This document shows, in pieces, positions 51,944 through 60,222 of a stretch of DNA of 64,000 nt. A program made the translations under genes and the position numbers. The stretch covers positions 1-64,000 of the forward strand of contig NZ_JHYQ01000025.1 in assembly GCF_000621325.1 (NCBI RefSeq), written 5' to 3'. The notes under the pieces were generated by a model, which had not been told where the DNA came from, searched no databases, and was given only the letters and a program-made list of their open reading frames with translations. The DNA comes from Thiothrix lacustris DSM 21227 (GTDB lineage: Bacteria; Pseudomonadota; Gammaproteobacteria; Thiotrichales; Thiotrichaceae). Each line of letters begins with the position of its first letter. Positions within the stretch are counted from its first letter, which is position 1.

Positions 51944-53611
51944 TTATAAATCCCTTAATTCTTTGCGTAAAATTTTACCAACATTGCTCTTCGGCAATGA
52001 TGTTACAAACACAATTTGTTTTGGACATTTATAAGCGGAAAGTTCGTAGCGGCAATAAGCACGTAATTCCTCCAGTGTCAGGCTTTCATCTTTTTTTACC
52101 ACAAAAGCTTTGACGATTTCGCCGGAGTGCTCATCTGGTGCGCCAATCACGCCTGCTTCTAGCACTTTGGGGTGGCTGGCGAGTACATCTTCCACTTCAT
52201 TTGGGTACACATTGAAGCCAGAAACCAGCACCATGTCTTTGAGGCGATCCACCAGTTTGATGAAGCCTAGTTCGTTGATTACCGCCACATCGCCGGTGCG
52301 TAACCAGCCGTCCTCCACCATAACATTGGCGGTTTCATCGGGGCGCTGCCAGTAACCTTGCATGACTTGCGGGCCACGTACCCACAATTCGCCTGCTGCG
52401 CCGATGTCCAGTTCGTTGCCATCAACATCGCGGATGGAAACCTCAGTGGAGGGGACGGGTAGCCCGATCATGCCGTTGTAATCGTGTAAATCAACCGGGT
52501 TGATGGCTACAGCAGGGGACGTTTCGGTCAGGCCATAGGCTTCCAGCAAGGTTACGCCTGTGAGCGCCTTCCAGCGTTCTGCCACGGATTTTTGTACCGC
52601 CATGCCGCCGCCGAGGGAAATTTTCAGGCGGGAAAAGTCTACTTTGCCAATATCAGGGTGGTTCAGCAATGCGTTGTACAGCGTGTTGACCCCGGTGATA
52701 AAGGTAAACGGTTCGTGCGCCAGATCCTTGATAAATGCGGGCAGGTCGCGAGGATTGGTGATCAGCACGTTTTTCGCCCCCATCTTCAGGGCAAACATGG
52801 CGTTCGCGGTCAGTGCAAACACGTGGTAAAGGGGGAGAGCGGTGATGACAATTTCTTTACCAGCGACCAAATCAGCCGTTGTCCACGCTTCTGCTTGCAG
52901 CATGTTGGCGATGATATTGCGGTGAGTCAGTGCCGCGCCTTTGGCAATGCCGGTCGTGCCGCCGGTGTATTGCAGGAAAGCGATGTCTTCATGCCCCGGC
53001 TCGGCATCCTGAAAGCGTGTGGCGTATTGCTTGCCTAGCGTCAGTGCTTGATTAAATTTGATGGCAGTTGGCAACTTGAAGGCAGGCACCATCTTTTTTA
53101 CGTATTTGACGACCAGATTCACCAGCAGCGACTTGGGAAAGCCAAACAGGTCGCCAATTTCAGTGGTGATGATGGTTTTAATCGGAACTTTATCCAGCAC
53201 GTCTTGCAGTGTGTGAGCGAAGTTAGCTGTGATGACGATGGCCGTTGCACCGGAATCTTTCAACTGATGTTCGAGTTCGCGGTCGGTATACAGCGGGTTG
53301 GTGTTGACGACAACCAGCCCTGCCCGTAATGCGCCGAACAGGGCAATCGGGTATTGCAACAGGTTGGGCATCATCAAGGCGATGCGCTCGCCCGGCTTCA
53401 GCCCCGCCCCGTGGATCAGGTAGGCGGCAAACTGGCGGGTGAGTTCATCCACGTCGTTATAGGTCAGCACCTTGCCCATATTGCTGAAGGCAGGAAGCGA
53501 GCCGTACTGTTTTACACTGCGCTGGAACAGGTCGACGAGTGAATGGTATTGATGGGTGTCAATCTCTGCCGGGACGTGTTTTGGGTAACTTTGTAACCAT
53601 AGTTTGTCCAT
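51944..53611 (-). CDS. fadD: Long-chain acyl-CoA synthetase
   Basis: A 555-residue AMP-binding ligase that activates fatty acids to acyl-CoA. 'FLQYTGGTTGIAKGAALTHRN' is the phosphate loop, 'EAYGLTETSPAVAINPVDLHDY' the adenylate motif, 'WLRTGDVAVINELGFIKLVDRLKDMVLVSGFNVYPNEVEDV' the hinge and 'SLPKSNVGKILRKELRDL' the catalytic Lys region. AAGGAGGAGGAG precedes the ATG. It is the last gene of the fadA-fadB-fadD operon, 10 bases after fadB. Confidence 0.93.
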   Translation of the reverse strand: MDKLWLQSYPKHVPAEIDTHQYHSLVDLFQRSVKQYGSLPAFSNMGKVLTYNDVDELTRQFAAYLIHGAGLKPGERIALMMPNLLQYPIALFGALRAGLVVVNTNPLYTDRELEHQLKDSGATAIVITANFAHTLQDVLDKVPIKTIITTEIGDLFGFPKSLLVNLVVKYVKKMVPAFKLPTAIKFNQALTLGKQYATRFQDAEPGHEDIAFLQYTGGTTGIAKGAALTHRNIIANMLQAEAWTTADLVAGKEIVITALPLYHVFALTANAMFALKMGAKNVLITNPRDLPAFIKDLAHEPFTFITGVNTLYNALLNHPDIGKVDFSRLKISLGGGMAVQKSVAERWKALTGVTLLEAYGLTETSPAVAINPVDLHDYNGMIGLPVPSTEVSIRDVDGNELDIGAAGELWVRGPQVMQGYWQRPDETANVMVEDGWLRTGDVAVINELGFIKLVDRLKDMVLVSGFNVYPNEVEDVLASHPKVLEAGVIGAPDEHSGEIVKAFVVKKDESLTLEELRAYCRYELSAYKCPKQIVFVTSLPKSNVGKILRKELRDL

Positions 53612-53621
53612 CTCCTCCTCC

Positions 53622-55946
53622 TTAATTTCTCAATGGCTTGCCAGTTTCCAACATGTGGCCGACTCGCGCCAGTGTTTCCGGTTTGCGCACCAGTTGGGTG
53701 AATTGCGCGTATTCCAGCGCCAGCAGGTCGTCTTCGCTCAGGGTATCGGTCATGTCCGTGTCGCCGCCGCTGAGGACGCTTGCCAGTGCTTGCGCGACGA
53801 CGGCATCGTAAGGCGTGGCTTTGCCTTGGGTGCGGAAGTCGTTGACCGCCATTTCCATGGCTACGCGGGCAGTTGCGCCGGGCAGGTGGAATACGGGTGG
53901 CTCGGGTGGCTGGTAGCCTTCGACCATCGACAGAGCGCGGGCTTTGGCATCCGCCAGCAGGCGGTCGCGGTTCATGGTGATGCCGTCGGTGTGGCGCAGG
54001 AACAGGTAGTCTTTGGCTTCAAAGGCGGATTTGGCGACGGTGGCGACGCTGATGATTTCAAAGCATTTCAGCACGGGTGGTAAAGGGCCACGCGGCATTC
54101 TGGGGTTGGTACTCCAGCGGTGCAGCATTTCCTTGCAGCCACCCCAGCCGGGAATCAGGCCGACGCCGGTTTCGACCAGCCCGACGTAGGTTTCGGCATG
54201 GGCTTGCAGGGCGTCGCAATGCAGCAGGATTTCACAGCCGCCACCCAGTGCCATGCCAAACGGTGCGCCGATGACCGGGAAGGGGGCGTATTTGAGGGTT
54301 TTGTAGGCTTGTTGACCGCCACTCACCATCTTGTCGACTTCATCCCAACCGCCGAGTTTGGCGGCGAACATGAGCAGGCCGAGGTTGGCACCTGCGGAGA
54401 AGTTGCTGCCTTCGTTGTAGATGACCAGCGCTTTGTGGTGGTGGGGGATGAGTTCGACCGTTTCCTCGATCATTTCCAGAATCAGCGGGTCGAGGGAATT
54501 CATTTTGCTGTGGAATTCGAGGCAGGCGACGCCATCGCCGATGTCCCACAAGCTGGCTGCGTCGTTTTCTAGCAGCGGTTCGGCGTGGCGTTTGAGGTCG
54601 GCGAGGAGCAGGACGCCGGGGGGGCGTTGGAGCGGTAGGTAAGAGCCGTCGGGTTGCAGGTAGAGGGTTTCGTTTTCGTTATGGCGATAGAAACCATGTT
54701 CCCGCGCCATTGTCAGCAACGGTGGAACATCCTGCCCATCCGCTTCTAGTCGTTGTGCGAAATCATCCGCGCCCAATTGATCAATCAGTTCAAATGGTCC
54801 AAATTTCCAGTTGTAACCCAGTTTCATGGCGGTGTTGACGGCGCAAATATCGTCGGCAATTTCCGGCACGAGTGCGGCGGCGTAGCGCAAGGTTTGCGAC
54901 AGCACCCGCCACGCATATTGCCCGCCCTTGTCGGGGTGGGCAATGAGCGCTTGTAAACCGCCATCGCGGGTGGCTTTCACGCTGTCGAGTTTGGCGGGTT
55001 GGGAAGGGTTGTATTCGCCGGTTTGCAGGTCGATGGATTCTTTGCTCTTTTGCCCGCCGTCGCGGTTGAGGCGGTAGAAACCGCCCTTGCCTTTGCGCCC
55101 GGTGTAGCCGGTGTCGATCATATTCTGGATCAATGGTGGAATCGTGGCTTTTTCGCGTAAGGGATCATCGGTTGGCAAACTGCGGTTCATGCTGCGCATC
55201 AAGTGCGGCATCAGGTCGATGCCCACCAGATCGGAAAGGCCGAACACGCCGGTTTTGGGTATGCCCATCGGCCTGCCAACCACAGCATCGGCTTCTTCCA
55301 CCGTTAGCCCCATGTCAATGGCTTCCTGAATCGCGGTTTGTATCCAGAAAATGCCGATGCGGTTGGCGATGAATCCGGGGGTGTCCTTGCACGGTACGAC
55401 GCCTTTGCCGAGTTTGAAATCGCAGAATTGGCTGATTTTTTCTACCGCGTCCTGATCGGTTTGCTCGCTGGTGACGATTTCCAGCAGGCGCATGTAGCGC
55501 GGCGGGTTGAAGAAATGGGTGATCATGAAGTGCGCGGCGAAATCGTCCGGCAAGCCTGCCACCAGTTCGTGCAGCGGGATGGAGGAGGTGTTGGAGGATA
55601 TGATCGCGTCGGCTTTACGCACGGCTGCCAGCTTGCGGTACAAGTCTTGCTTGATGGCGAGGCGTTCGACGATGGCTTCGATGATCCAGTCGCAGTCGGC
55701 GAGTTGCGGCAAGTCGTCTTCGATATTGCCGGGGGTGACGAGGCGGGCGTTCTTTTTGTGCATGAACGGCGCGGGGTCGGCCTTGAGCAGTTTGGCGAGG
55801 GCGGTGTTGGCAATTTGGCTGCGGTCGCTTGCGCCTTCCGGCACGATGTCGAGCAGCAGGACGGGGATTCCAGCGTTGGCGATGTGGGCGGCGATGCCTG
55901 CGCCCATCACACCTGCGCCAATCACGGCAACTTTGTGGATGTTCAT
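53622..55946 (-). CDS. fadB: 3-hydroxyacyl-CoA dehydrogenase/enoyl-CoA hydratase (FadN-type)
   Basis: A 774-residue bifunctional beta-oxidation enzyme. The dehydrogenase comes first ('VAVIGAGVMGAGIAAHIANAG' is the NAD loop; 'HFFNPPRYMRLLEIV' and 'GFIANRIGIFW' follow) and the hydratase/isomerase last ('NFSAGANLGLLMFAAKLGGW', 'GMALGGGCEILLHCD'). This order is as in Bacillus FadN and opposite to E. coli FadB. The start at 55946 overlaps the fadA stop (ATGA), so the two are coupled. The upstream extension of the frame is spurious. Confidence 0.92.
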   Translation of the reverse strand: MNIHKVAVIGAGVMGAGIAAHIANAGIPVLLLDIVPEGASDRSQIANTALAKLLKADPAPFMHKKNARLVTPGNIEDDLPQLADCDWIIEAIVERLAIKQDLYRKLAAVRKADAIISSNTSSIPLHELVAGLPDDFAAHFMITHFFNPPRYMRLLEIVTSEQTDQDAVEKISQFCDFKLGKGVVPCKDTPGFIANRIGIFWIQTAIQEAIDMGLTVEEADAVVGRPMGIPKTGVFGLSDLVGIDLMPHLMRSMNRSLPTDDPLREKATIPPLIQNMIDTGYTGRKGKGGFYRLNRDGGQKSKESIDLQTGEYNPSQPAKLDSVKATRDGGLQALIAHPDKGGQYAWRVLSQTLRYAAALVPEIADDICAVNTAMKLGYNWKFGPFELIDQLGADDFAQRLEADGQDVPPLLTMAREHGFYRHNENETLYLQPDGSYLPLQRPPGVLLLADLKRHAEPLLENDAASLWDIGDGVACLEFHSKMNSLDPLILEMIEETVELIPHHHKALVIYNEGSNFSAGANLGLLMFAAKLGGWDEVDKMVSGGQQAYKTLKYAPFPVIGAPFGMALGGGCEILLHCDALQAHAETYVGLVETGVGLIPGWGGCKEMLHRWSTNPRMPRGPLPPVLKCFEIISVATVAKSAFEAKDYLFLRHTDGITMNRDRLLADAKARALSMVEGYQPPEPPVFHLPGATARVAMEMAVNDFRTQGKATPYDAVVAQALASVLSGGDTDMTDTLSEDDLLALEYAQFTQLVRKPETLARVGHMLETGKPLRN

Positions 55947-57070
55947 GACACAGCCTCCAGAATGGTGGCGATGCCTTGCCCGCCGCCGATGCATTGGGTG
56001 GCTAGGGCGAACTGTTTGCCTTCACGTTTGAGCAGGGCAGCGGCTTTGCCGGTGATGCGTGCGCCGGTTGCGCCGAGGGGGTGGCCGAGAGCGATGGCTC
56101 CACCGTCGAGGTTGATTTTCGCCATGTCGAGGCCGAGGTCGCGGATGCAGGCGATGGATTGCGAGGCAAAGGCTTCGTTAAGTTCGATAATGTCGAGGTC
56201 GGCGACGCTCAGCCCGGCGCGTTGCAGGGCTTTCTGGGTGGAAAGGATTGGCCCCAGCCCCATGGTTTCTGGGGCGCAGCCGGAAATGGCGATGCTGCGA
56301 ATGCGGGCGAGGATGGGTAAGCCGTGGGCGTTGGCGAAGTCTTCGCTGCATACTAGCGTGGCGGATGCGCCGTCGGTGAGCGGGGAGGCGGTTCCGGCGG
56401 TGACAGTGCCGTGTTCGTCGAAGGCCAGTCGTAAGCCCGCCAGCCCTTCCAGCGAGGTGTCGGGGCGCAGGCAGCCGTCTTGCGTGACCTTGGCGACGGG
56501 GATAATTTCGGCGGCAAGTTTGCCAGCAGCTTGGGCGGCAGCAGCTTTTTGTTGGCTGGTGACGGCGAAGGCTTCCTGTTCTTCACGGGAAATGGCGTAT
56601 TGTTTCGCTACGATTTCGGCGGTTTGTCCCATGCCGATGTAGGCGGCGGGCAGTTTTTCGTAGAGGTGCGGATTGGGTGAAGGGTTGAAGCCAGTCATGG
56701 GGATGCGGGTCATGGATTCGACCCCGGCGCAGATGAAGGTGTTTCCGGCGTTCATCTGGATAGCTCCGGCGGCTTGGTGGATGGCTTGCATCGAGGAGCC
56801 GCAGAAGCGGTTGACGGTGACGCCGCCGACGGCTTGCGGCAAGCCTGCCATTAGCACGATCAGCCGTGCCATGTTGAAACCTTGCTCGCCTTCGGGGAAA
56901 GCGCAACCGAGGATCAGGTCTTCGATTTCAGTGCCATCGACGCCGGTTTTCGCCAGCAGGCCGAGGACGGCGGCAGTCGCCAGATCGTCGGGGCGGACTT
57001 TGGTAAACGCGCCCTTGTGGGCGAGGGTAAACGGGGTGCGGGTGTACCCGGCAATGACGACGTTTTTCAT
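55943..57070 (-). CDS. fadA: Acetyl-CoA acyltransferase (thiolase)
   Basis: A 375-residue thiolase that removes acetyl-CoA from 3-ketoacyl-CoA. The nucleophile Cys is in 'NRFCGSSMQAIHQAAGA', the active-site His in 'GHPLGATGARI', the second Cys in 'LATQCIGGGQG', and 'NEAFASQS' is the NEAF motif. The frame remains open 122 codons upstream, but the ATG at 57070 has AAGGAGGAG seven bases before it and matches the family N-terminus. It is the first structural gene after the MerR regulator gene, 11 bases away. Confidence 0.94.
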   Translation of the reverse strand: MKNVVIAGYTRTPFTLAHKGAFTKVRPDDLATAAVLGLLAKTGVDGTEIEDLILGCAFPEGEQGFNMARLIVLMAGLPQAVGGVTVNRFCGSSMQAIHQAAGAIQMNAGNTFICAGVESMTRIPMTGFNPSPNPHLYEKLPAAYIGMGQTAEIVAKQYAISREEQEAFAVTSQQKAAAAQAAGKLAAEIIPVAKVTQDGCLRPDTSLEGLAGLRLAFDEHGTVTAGTASPLTDGASATLVCSEDFANAHGLPILARIRSIAISGCAPETMGLGPILSTQKALQRAGLSVADLDIIELNEAFASQSIACIRDLGLDMAKINLDGGAIALGHPLGATGARITGKAAALLKREGKQFALATQCIGGGQGIATILEAVS

Positions 57071-57081
57071 AAGACTCCTCC

Positions 57082-57477
57082 TTAGGTGGGCATTTCGGAG
57101 TCGGGCAGATGCGATAGGCACTCGGTTTCGATGCGGGTTAGCTCTTGCAAGGTTTGCGCCAGATCTTCCTGTTGCTGGCGTAGCACCTTGACCTTTGCTT
57201 GTACCTTGTCCAATAGGTAGCGCAACTGGCTGGCGTGGGCGGGGTCGCATTCGGCGTGGTAGAGGGCGAGAAATTCGCCGATGTCTTCCAGCGAAAAGCC
57301 GAGGCGTTTGCCGCGCAGGATGAGAATCAACCGCGCTTTGTCCTGATAGTTGTAGACGCGGTTTGCACCGACCCGCTGGGGCTGGAGTAGCCCTTTGTCT
57401 TCGTAAAACCGGATCGTGCGGGTGGTGACGCCACATTCATCTGCCAGTTCGGAGATGCTCCACAGTTTCTGCTCCAT
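57082..57477 (-). CDS. MerR-family regulator of fatty-acid/branched-chain catabolism
   Basis: A 131-residue MerR-type regulator. The winged HTH 'LWSISELADECGVTTRTIRFYEDKGLLQPQRVGANRVYNYQDKARLILIL' is followed by a long dimerising helix ('LRYLLDKVQAKVKVLRQQQEDLAQTL'). No metal-binding Cys set is present, as in LiuR-type members, which govern isoleucine, leucine and fatty-acid catabolism in Proteobacteria. It precedes fadA-fadB-fadD on the same strand and should control the operon through the palindrome at 57509-57524. The start at 57477 has AAAGGAG nearby. Confidence 0.88.
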   Translation of the reverse strand: MEQKLWSISELADECGVTTRTIRFYEDKGLLQPQRVGANRVYNYQDKARLILILRGKRLGFSLEDIGEFLALYHAECDPAHASQLRYLLDKVQAKVKVLRQQQEDLAQTLQELTRIETECLSHLPDSEMPT

Positions 57478-57508
57478 AATCACTCCTTTGGATGAATACT
57501 AGAACTGC

Positions 57509-57524
57509 TTAACGTTAACGTCAA
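57509..57524. promoter_or_regulatory. Candidate MerR/LiuR operator in the fad operon promoter
   Basis: TTAACGTTAACGTCAA is a near-perfect 16-bp palindrome with a perfect 10-bp core (ACGTTAACGT). On the minus strand it contains a TTGACG -35-like hexamer, followed after 17 bases by TAGTAT, and by TATTCA after 20 bases. A spaced-out promoter with the operator between the elements is typical of MerR regulation. The sequence resembles published LiuR sites. Confidence 0.7.
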
Positions 57525-57544
57525 ATGCCTGACGTTTTGTGGTG

Positions 57545-58003
57545 TTAACGGGCAGATGGACGCAGCATTTGGATGTGGGGGATGCCTTCTTCGAGGTATT
57601 CGTCGCCGATGATGGTGAAGCCGAGGTTTTCGTAAAAGGACTGAAGGTAGGCTTGGGCGCTGATGCGGATGGACTGGCCGGGGTAGATGTCGGCGATGGT
57701 GTCGATGGCGACTTGCATGATGCGCGTGCCGAGTCCAGTGCGGCGGTAGGCTTGGGTGGTCAGGACTCTGCCGATGGCGGGTTCGGGGTACTTTTCGCCG
57801 GGGTCGATGATGCGCAGGTAAGCGGCGACTTTGCCATCATGCAGAGCAGTCAGGTGCCAGGAATGGGTGTCGTGTTCGTCAGCATCTGGGCAGCAGATGT
57901 GTTGCTCGGCGATGAAGACGGTTTGGCGGGCGAGTGTGATGGCGTGGAGTTCGAGGCTGGAAAGGGTTTCCAGTCGGCTCCAGTGGAAGTTGATGTTGTT
58001 CAT
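57545..58003 (-). CDS. GNAT-family acetyltransferase, ElaA-like
   Basis: A 152-residue GNAT-fold protein of the ElaA group. 'LYALHAITLARQTVF'-like 'LELHAITLARQTVFIAEQ' opens the fold, and 'AIGRVLTTQAYRRTGLGTRIMQVAIDTI' is the acetyl-CoA loop with the RxxGxGxxL-type pattern (here 'RRTGLGTRIM'). 'SFYENLGFTIIGDEYLEEGIPHIQM' is the standard end. Substrate unknown. The ATG at 58003 has GCGGA upstream; a TTG upstream is less likely. It lies 14 bases after the DsbA-like gene. Confidence 0.85.
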   Translation of the reverse strand: MNNINFHWSRLETLSSLELHAITLARQTVFIAEQHICCPDADEHDTHSWHLTALHDGKVAAYLRIIDPGEKYPEPAIGRVLTTQAYRRTGLGTRIMQVAIDTIADIYPGQSIRISAQAYLQSFYENLGFTIIGDEYLEEGIPHIQMLRPSAR

Positions 58004-58017
58004 TTGAGTATCCGCTA

Positions 58018-58635
58018 TCAACGTTTAATTTCTGCCAAGACCCGCCCGGCATTCGTGTAATCATGCGCAACTCGCCGAATCTTCCCATCCCGTTGCAAAA
58101 ACAGCGACGGAAAACTGTTCCCGCCAATTCTCCGCGCCAGCGCCATCTCTGCCAGCAATGCTTGTTGGGTGGTTTCCGCATTCAGGTTACGGGCGAAAGC
58201 CGCCACATCCAACCCAATTTGCTGCGCCAGTGCGCACAAGGTGTCGGTGTTGGACGGATTCTGTGCGTGCCGGTAGTAAGCATCCTGAATTGCGTGGATC
58301 ATGGCGATTTCGCCATCCTGCCCCTGTTTACGTGCCAACAGCACTGCACGGCAAGCCGGGTAAGTAGAGCGGCGCGGTTGGCATTGTTCCCAAAAAGCGA
58401 AGTTGAACACCGTGCCGGGAACACTCTGGATGATTTTGTGCCATTGGCTTTGCACATAGGCGCGGGTTTCCGGCGGCATTGACTGGTCAGAATCAGGTGC
58501 AAGTCCGCCGAGCACGTATTGCACGCGGATAGTGGCAGGCAATTGCTGCTGGATTTGCATCCACATCGGGCGGAAGGCATAACACCAACTGCACATGGGG
58601 TCGTGAACGTAATAGAGGATGGTTTCGGGTGACAT
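58018..58635 (-). CDS. DsbA-family (FrnE/ClpX-adaptor-like) thioredoxin-fold protein
   Basis: A 205-residue DsbA-like protein without a signal peptide. The active site is 'DPMCSWCYAFRP', giving the CxxC pair at C15 and C18. 'ALARRIGGNSFPSLFL' with the cis-Pro near residue 178 is the second thioredoxin-family mark. The helical insert 'DGEIAMIHAIQDAYYRHAQNPSNTDTLCALA' is as in cytoplasmic FrnE-type proteins. It may act as a thiol reductase or adaptor. It forms a unit with the GNAT gene. Confidence 0.86.
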   Translation of the reverse strand: MSPETILYYVHDPMCSWCYAFRPMWMQIQQQLPATIRVQYVLGGLAPDSDQSMPPETRAYVQSQWHKIIQSVPGTVFNFAFWEQCQPRRSTYPACRAVLLARKQGQDGEIAMIHAIQDAYYRHAQNPSNTDTLCALAQQIGLDVAAFARNLNAETTQQALLAEMALARRIGGNSFPSLFLQRDGKIRRVAHDYTNAGRVLAEIKR

Positions 58636-58706
58636 ACTACAAACCTGCTGGGCAATTTTCCTTTATACTATTTTTCCAAGAATAATGTTTTTAGGGAGAA
58701 CCATGC

Positions 58707-59663
58707 GTGAGTGCACTTTACCCACCCATTCGTGACAATGGAAATTTCTATCTGCGCGTCGATGATGTACATGAGCTTTATGTGGAAGAGTGCGGCGTGC
58801 CGGATGGCTTGCCCGTAGTGTTTCTGCATGGCGGCCCCGGTTCGGGGTGTGAGCCGTGGCATCGGCAATTTTTTGACCCTAACCGTTACCGCATTATCTT
58901 GTTTGACCAGCGCGGTTGTGGGCGTTCGCGGCCTCATGCCTCGTTAGAGCGTAATACGACGTGGGATTTGGTGGCGGATATGGAGCTGATCCGCGAACAT
59001 CTAGGCATTGATCAGTGGGTGTTGTTTGGGGGGTCGTGGGGTTCGACGCTGGCACTGGCGTATGCGGAAACCCATCCAGAAAGGGTTGCTGGGATGATTT
59101 TGCGCGGTATTTTTCTGTGCCGCCAGCAGGATATTGATTGGTTTTACCAGTTGGGGCAGGGCATTGAGCGGATTTACCCTGATTACTGGCAGGATTACCT
59201 TGCGCCGATTCCCGAAGCAGAGCGCGGCGATATGGTGAAGGCGTATTACCAGCGCTTGATTGGTGAAAACGAGATTGCGCGGATGCAGGCGGCGAAAGCC
59301 TGGTCAACGTGGGAAGCACGTTGCGCTAATTTGCAACAAAAGGAAGCGGTGCTGTCGCATTTTACTGACCCGTACACGGCGATGAGTGTGGCGCGTATTG
59401 AGGCGCACTATTTCATCAATAAGGGCTTTTTGGCGCCTGACCAGCTTTTGAAAAATGCGGCGCGGATTGCGCATTTGCCGGGCAGCATTATCCACGGGCG
59501 TTACGACATGATTTGCCCACTGGAACAGGCCGTGGCTTTGCATGAGGTGTGGCCGAATGCGGATTTCCACATTATTCCTGACAGCGGTCATGCGGCGAGT
59601 GAGGCGGGCATCCAGCAAGCCTTGGTGCAGGCTACTGATGCTTTGGTGGAACATCTGGAATGA
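58707..59663 (+). CDS. pip: Proline iminopeptidase
   Basis: A 318-residue alpha/beta-hydrolase that releases N-terminal proline. '[21 protein letters not shown]' is the oxyanion loop, '[13 protein letters not shown]' is typical, the nucleophile elbow is '[21 protein letters not shown]', the acid lies near '[12 protein letters not shown]' and the catalytic His near 'PDSGHAASE'. Translation begins at GTG; an overlapping ATG four bases upstream is out of frame. The stop overlaps the dtd ATG (ATGA). Confidence 0.93.
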   Translation: MSALYPPIRDNGNFYLRVDDVHELYVEECGVPDGLPVVFLHGGPGSGCEPWHRQFFDPNRYRIILFDQRGCGRSRPHASLERNTTWDLVADMELIREHLGIDQWVLFGGSWGSTLALAYAETHPERVAGMILRGIFLCRQQDIDWFYQLGQGIERIYPDYWQDYLAPIPEAERGDMVKAYYQRLIGENEIARMQAAKAWSTWEARCANLQQKEAVLSHFTDPYTAMSVARIEAHYFINKGFLAPDQLLKNAARIAHLPGSIIHGRYDMICPLEQAVALHEVWPNADFHIIPDSGHAASEAGIQQALVQATDALVEHLE

Positions 59664-60097
59664 TTGGGCTGATCCAGCGCGTTTCCCGCGCACAGGTGGA
59701 TATTGAGGGCGTGACCGTTGCTGAGATTGGGCGGGGTATTGCGCTGTTGTTGGGGGTGGAAAAGGCTGATACGCCTGCAACGGCTGAGCGTTTGCTGGAG
59801 CGAGTGCTGGGCTACCGTATTTTCCCCGATGCGCAGGGCAAGATGAATTTGTCGTTACGGGAAGTGGCGGGCGGTTTGTTGATTGTGCCGCAATTTACCT
59901 TGCCTGCGGATACTCGCAAGGGGATGCGCCCGAGTTTTACCCCCGCCGCTCCGCCGGATCAGGGACGCTATCTATTTGAATATTTTACAGATAAGGCGAG
60001 ATTGCAGCTTGAGAGCGTGCAAACTGGGGTATTCTCCGCCGATATGCAGGTCTCCTTGACAAACGACGGACCAGTAACATTCTGGTTGCAGGTGTGA
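59660..60097 (+). CDS. dtd: D-aminoacyl-tRNA deacylase
   Basis: A 145-residue DTD, which removes D-amino acids and glycine wrongly charged to tRNA. '[34 protein letters not shown]' opens the fold, '[29 protein letters not shown]' is the next block, and '[11 protein letters not shown]' has the Gly-cisPro motif. The conserved SQFTL motif reads PQFTL here ('[12 protein letters not shown]'), so the usual Ser is Pro. The gene is coupled to pip through ATGA. Confidence 0.93.
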   Translation: MIGLIQRVSRAQVDIEGVTVAEIGRGIALLLGVEKADTPATAERLLERVLGYRIFPDAQGKMNLSLREVAGGLLIVPQFTLPADTRKGMRPSFTPAAPPDQGRYLFEYFTDKARLQLESVQTGVFSADMQVSLTNDGPVTFWLQV

Positions 60098-60222
60098 TAG
60101 GGGCTGCTATTATTACAGTTGATCGGGTCATCCTGTTGCTACATCCTGACAATCAGGTAAGGTATACGGATGTATGTTAAAAAGTGTCAATGCTTTATGG
60201 AAATTGTCTGGAGCGGCATGTA

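Noticed and set aside
55338-56642. 434-codon open frame on the plus strand
   Set aside because: It lies antisense to fadB and fadA, has no family features and no ribosome binding site that fits.
57071-57436. 122-codon extension of fadA
   Set aside because: It overlaps the MerR gene, and the ATG at 57070 has an ideal ribosome binding site.
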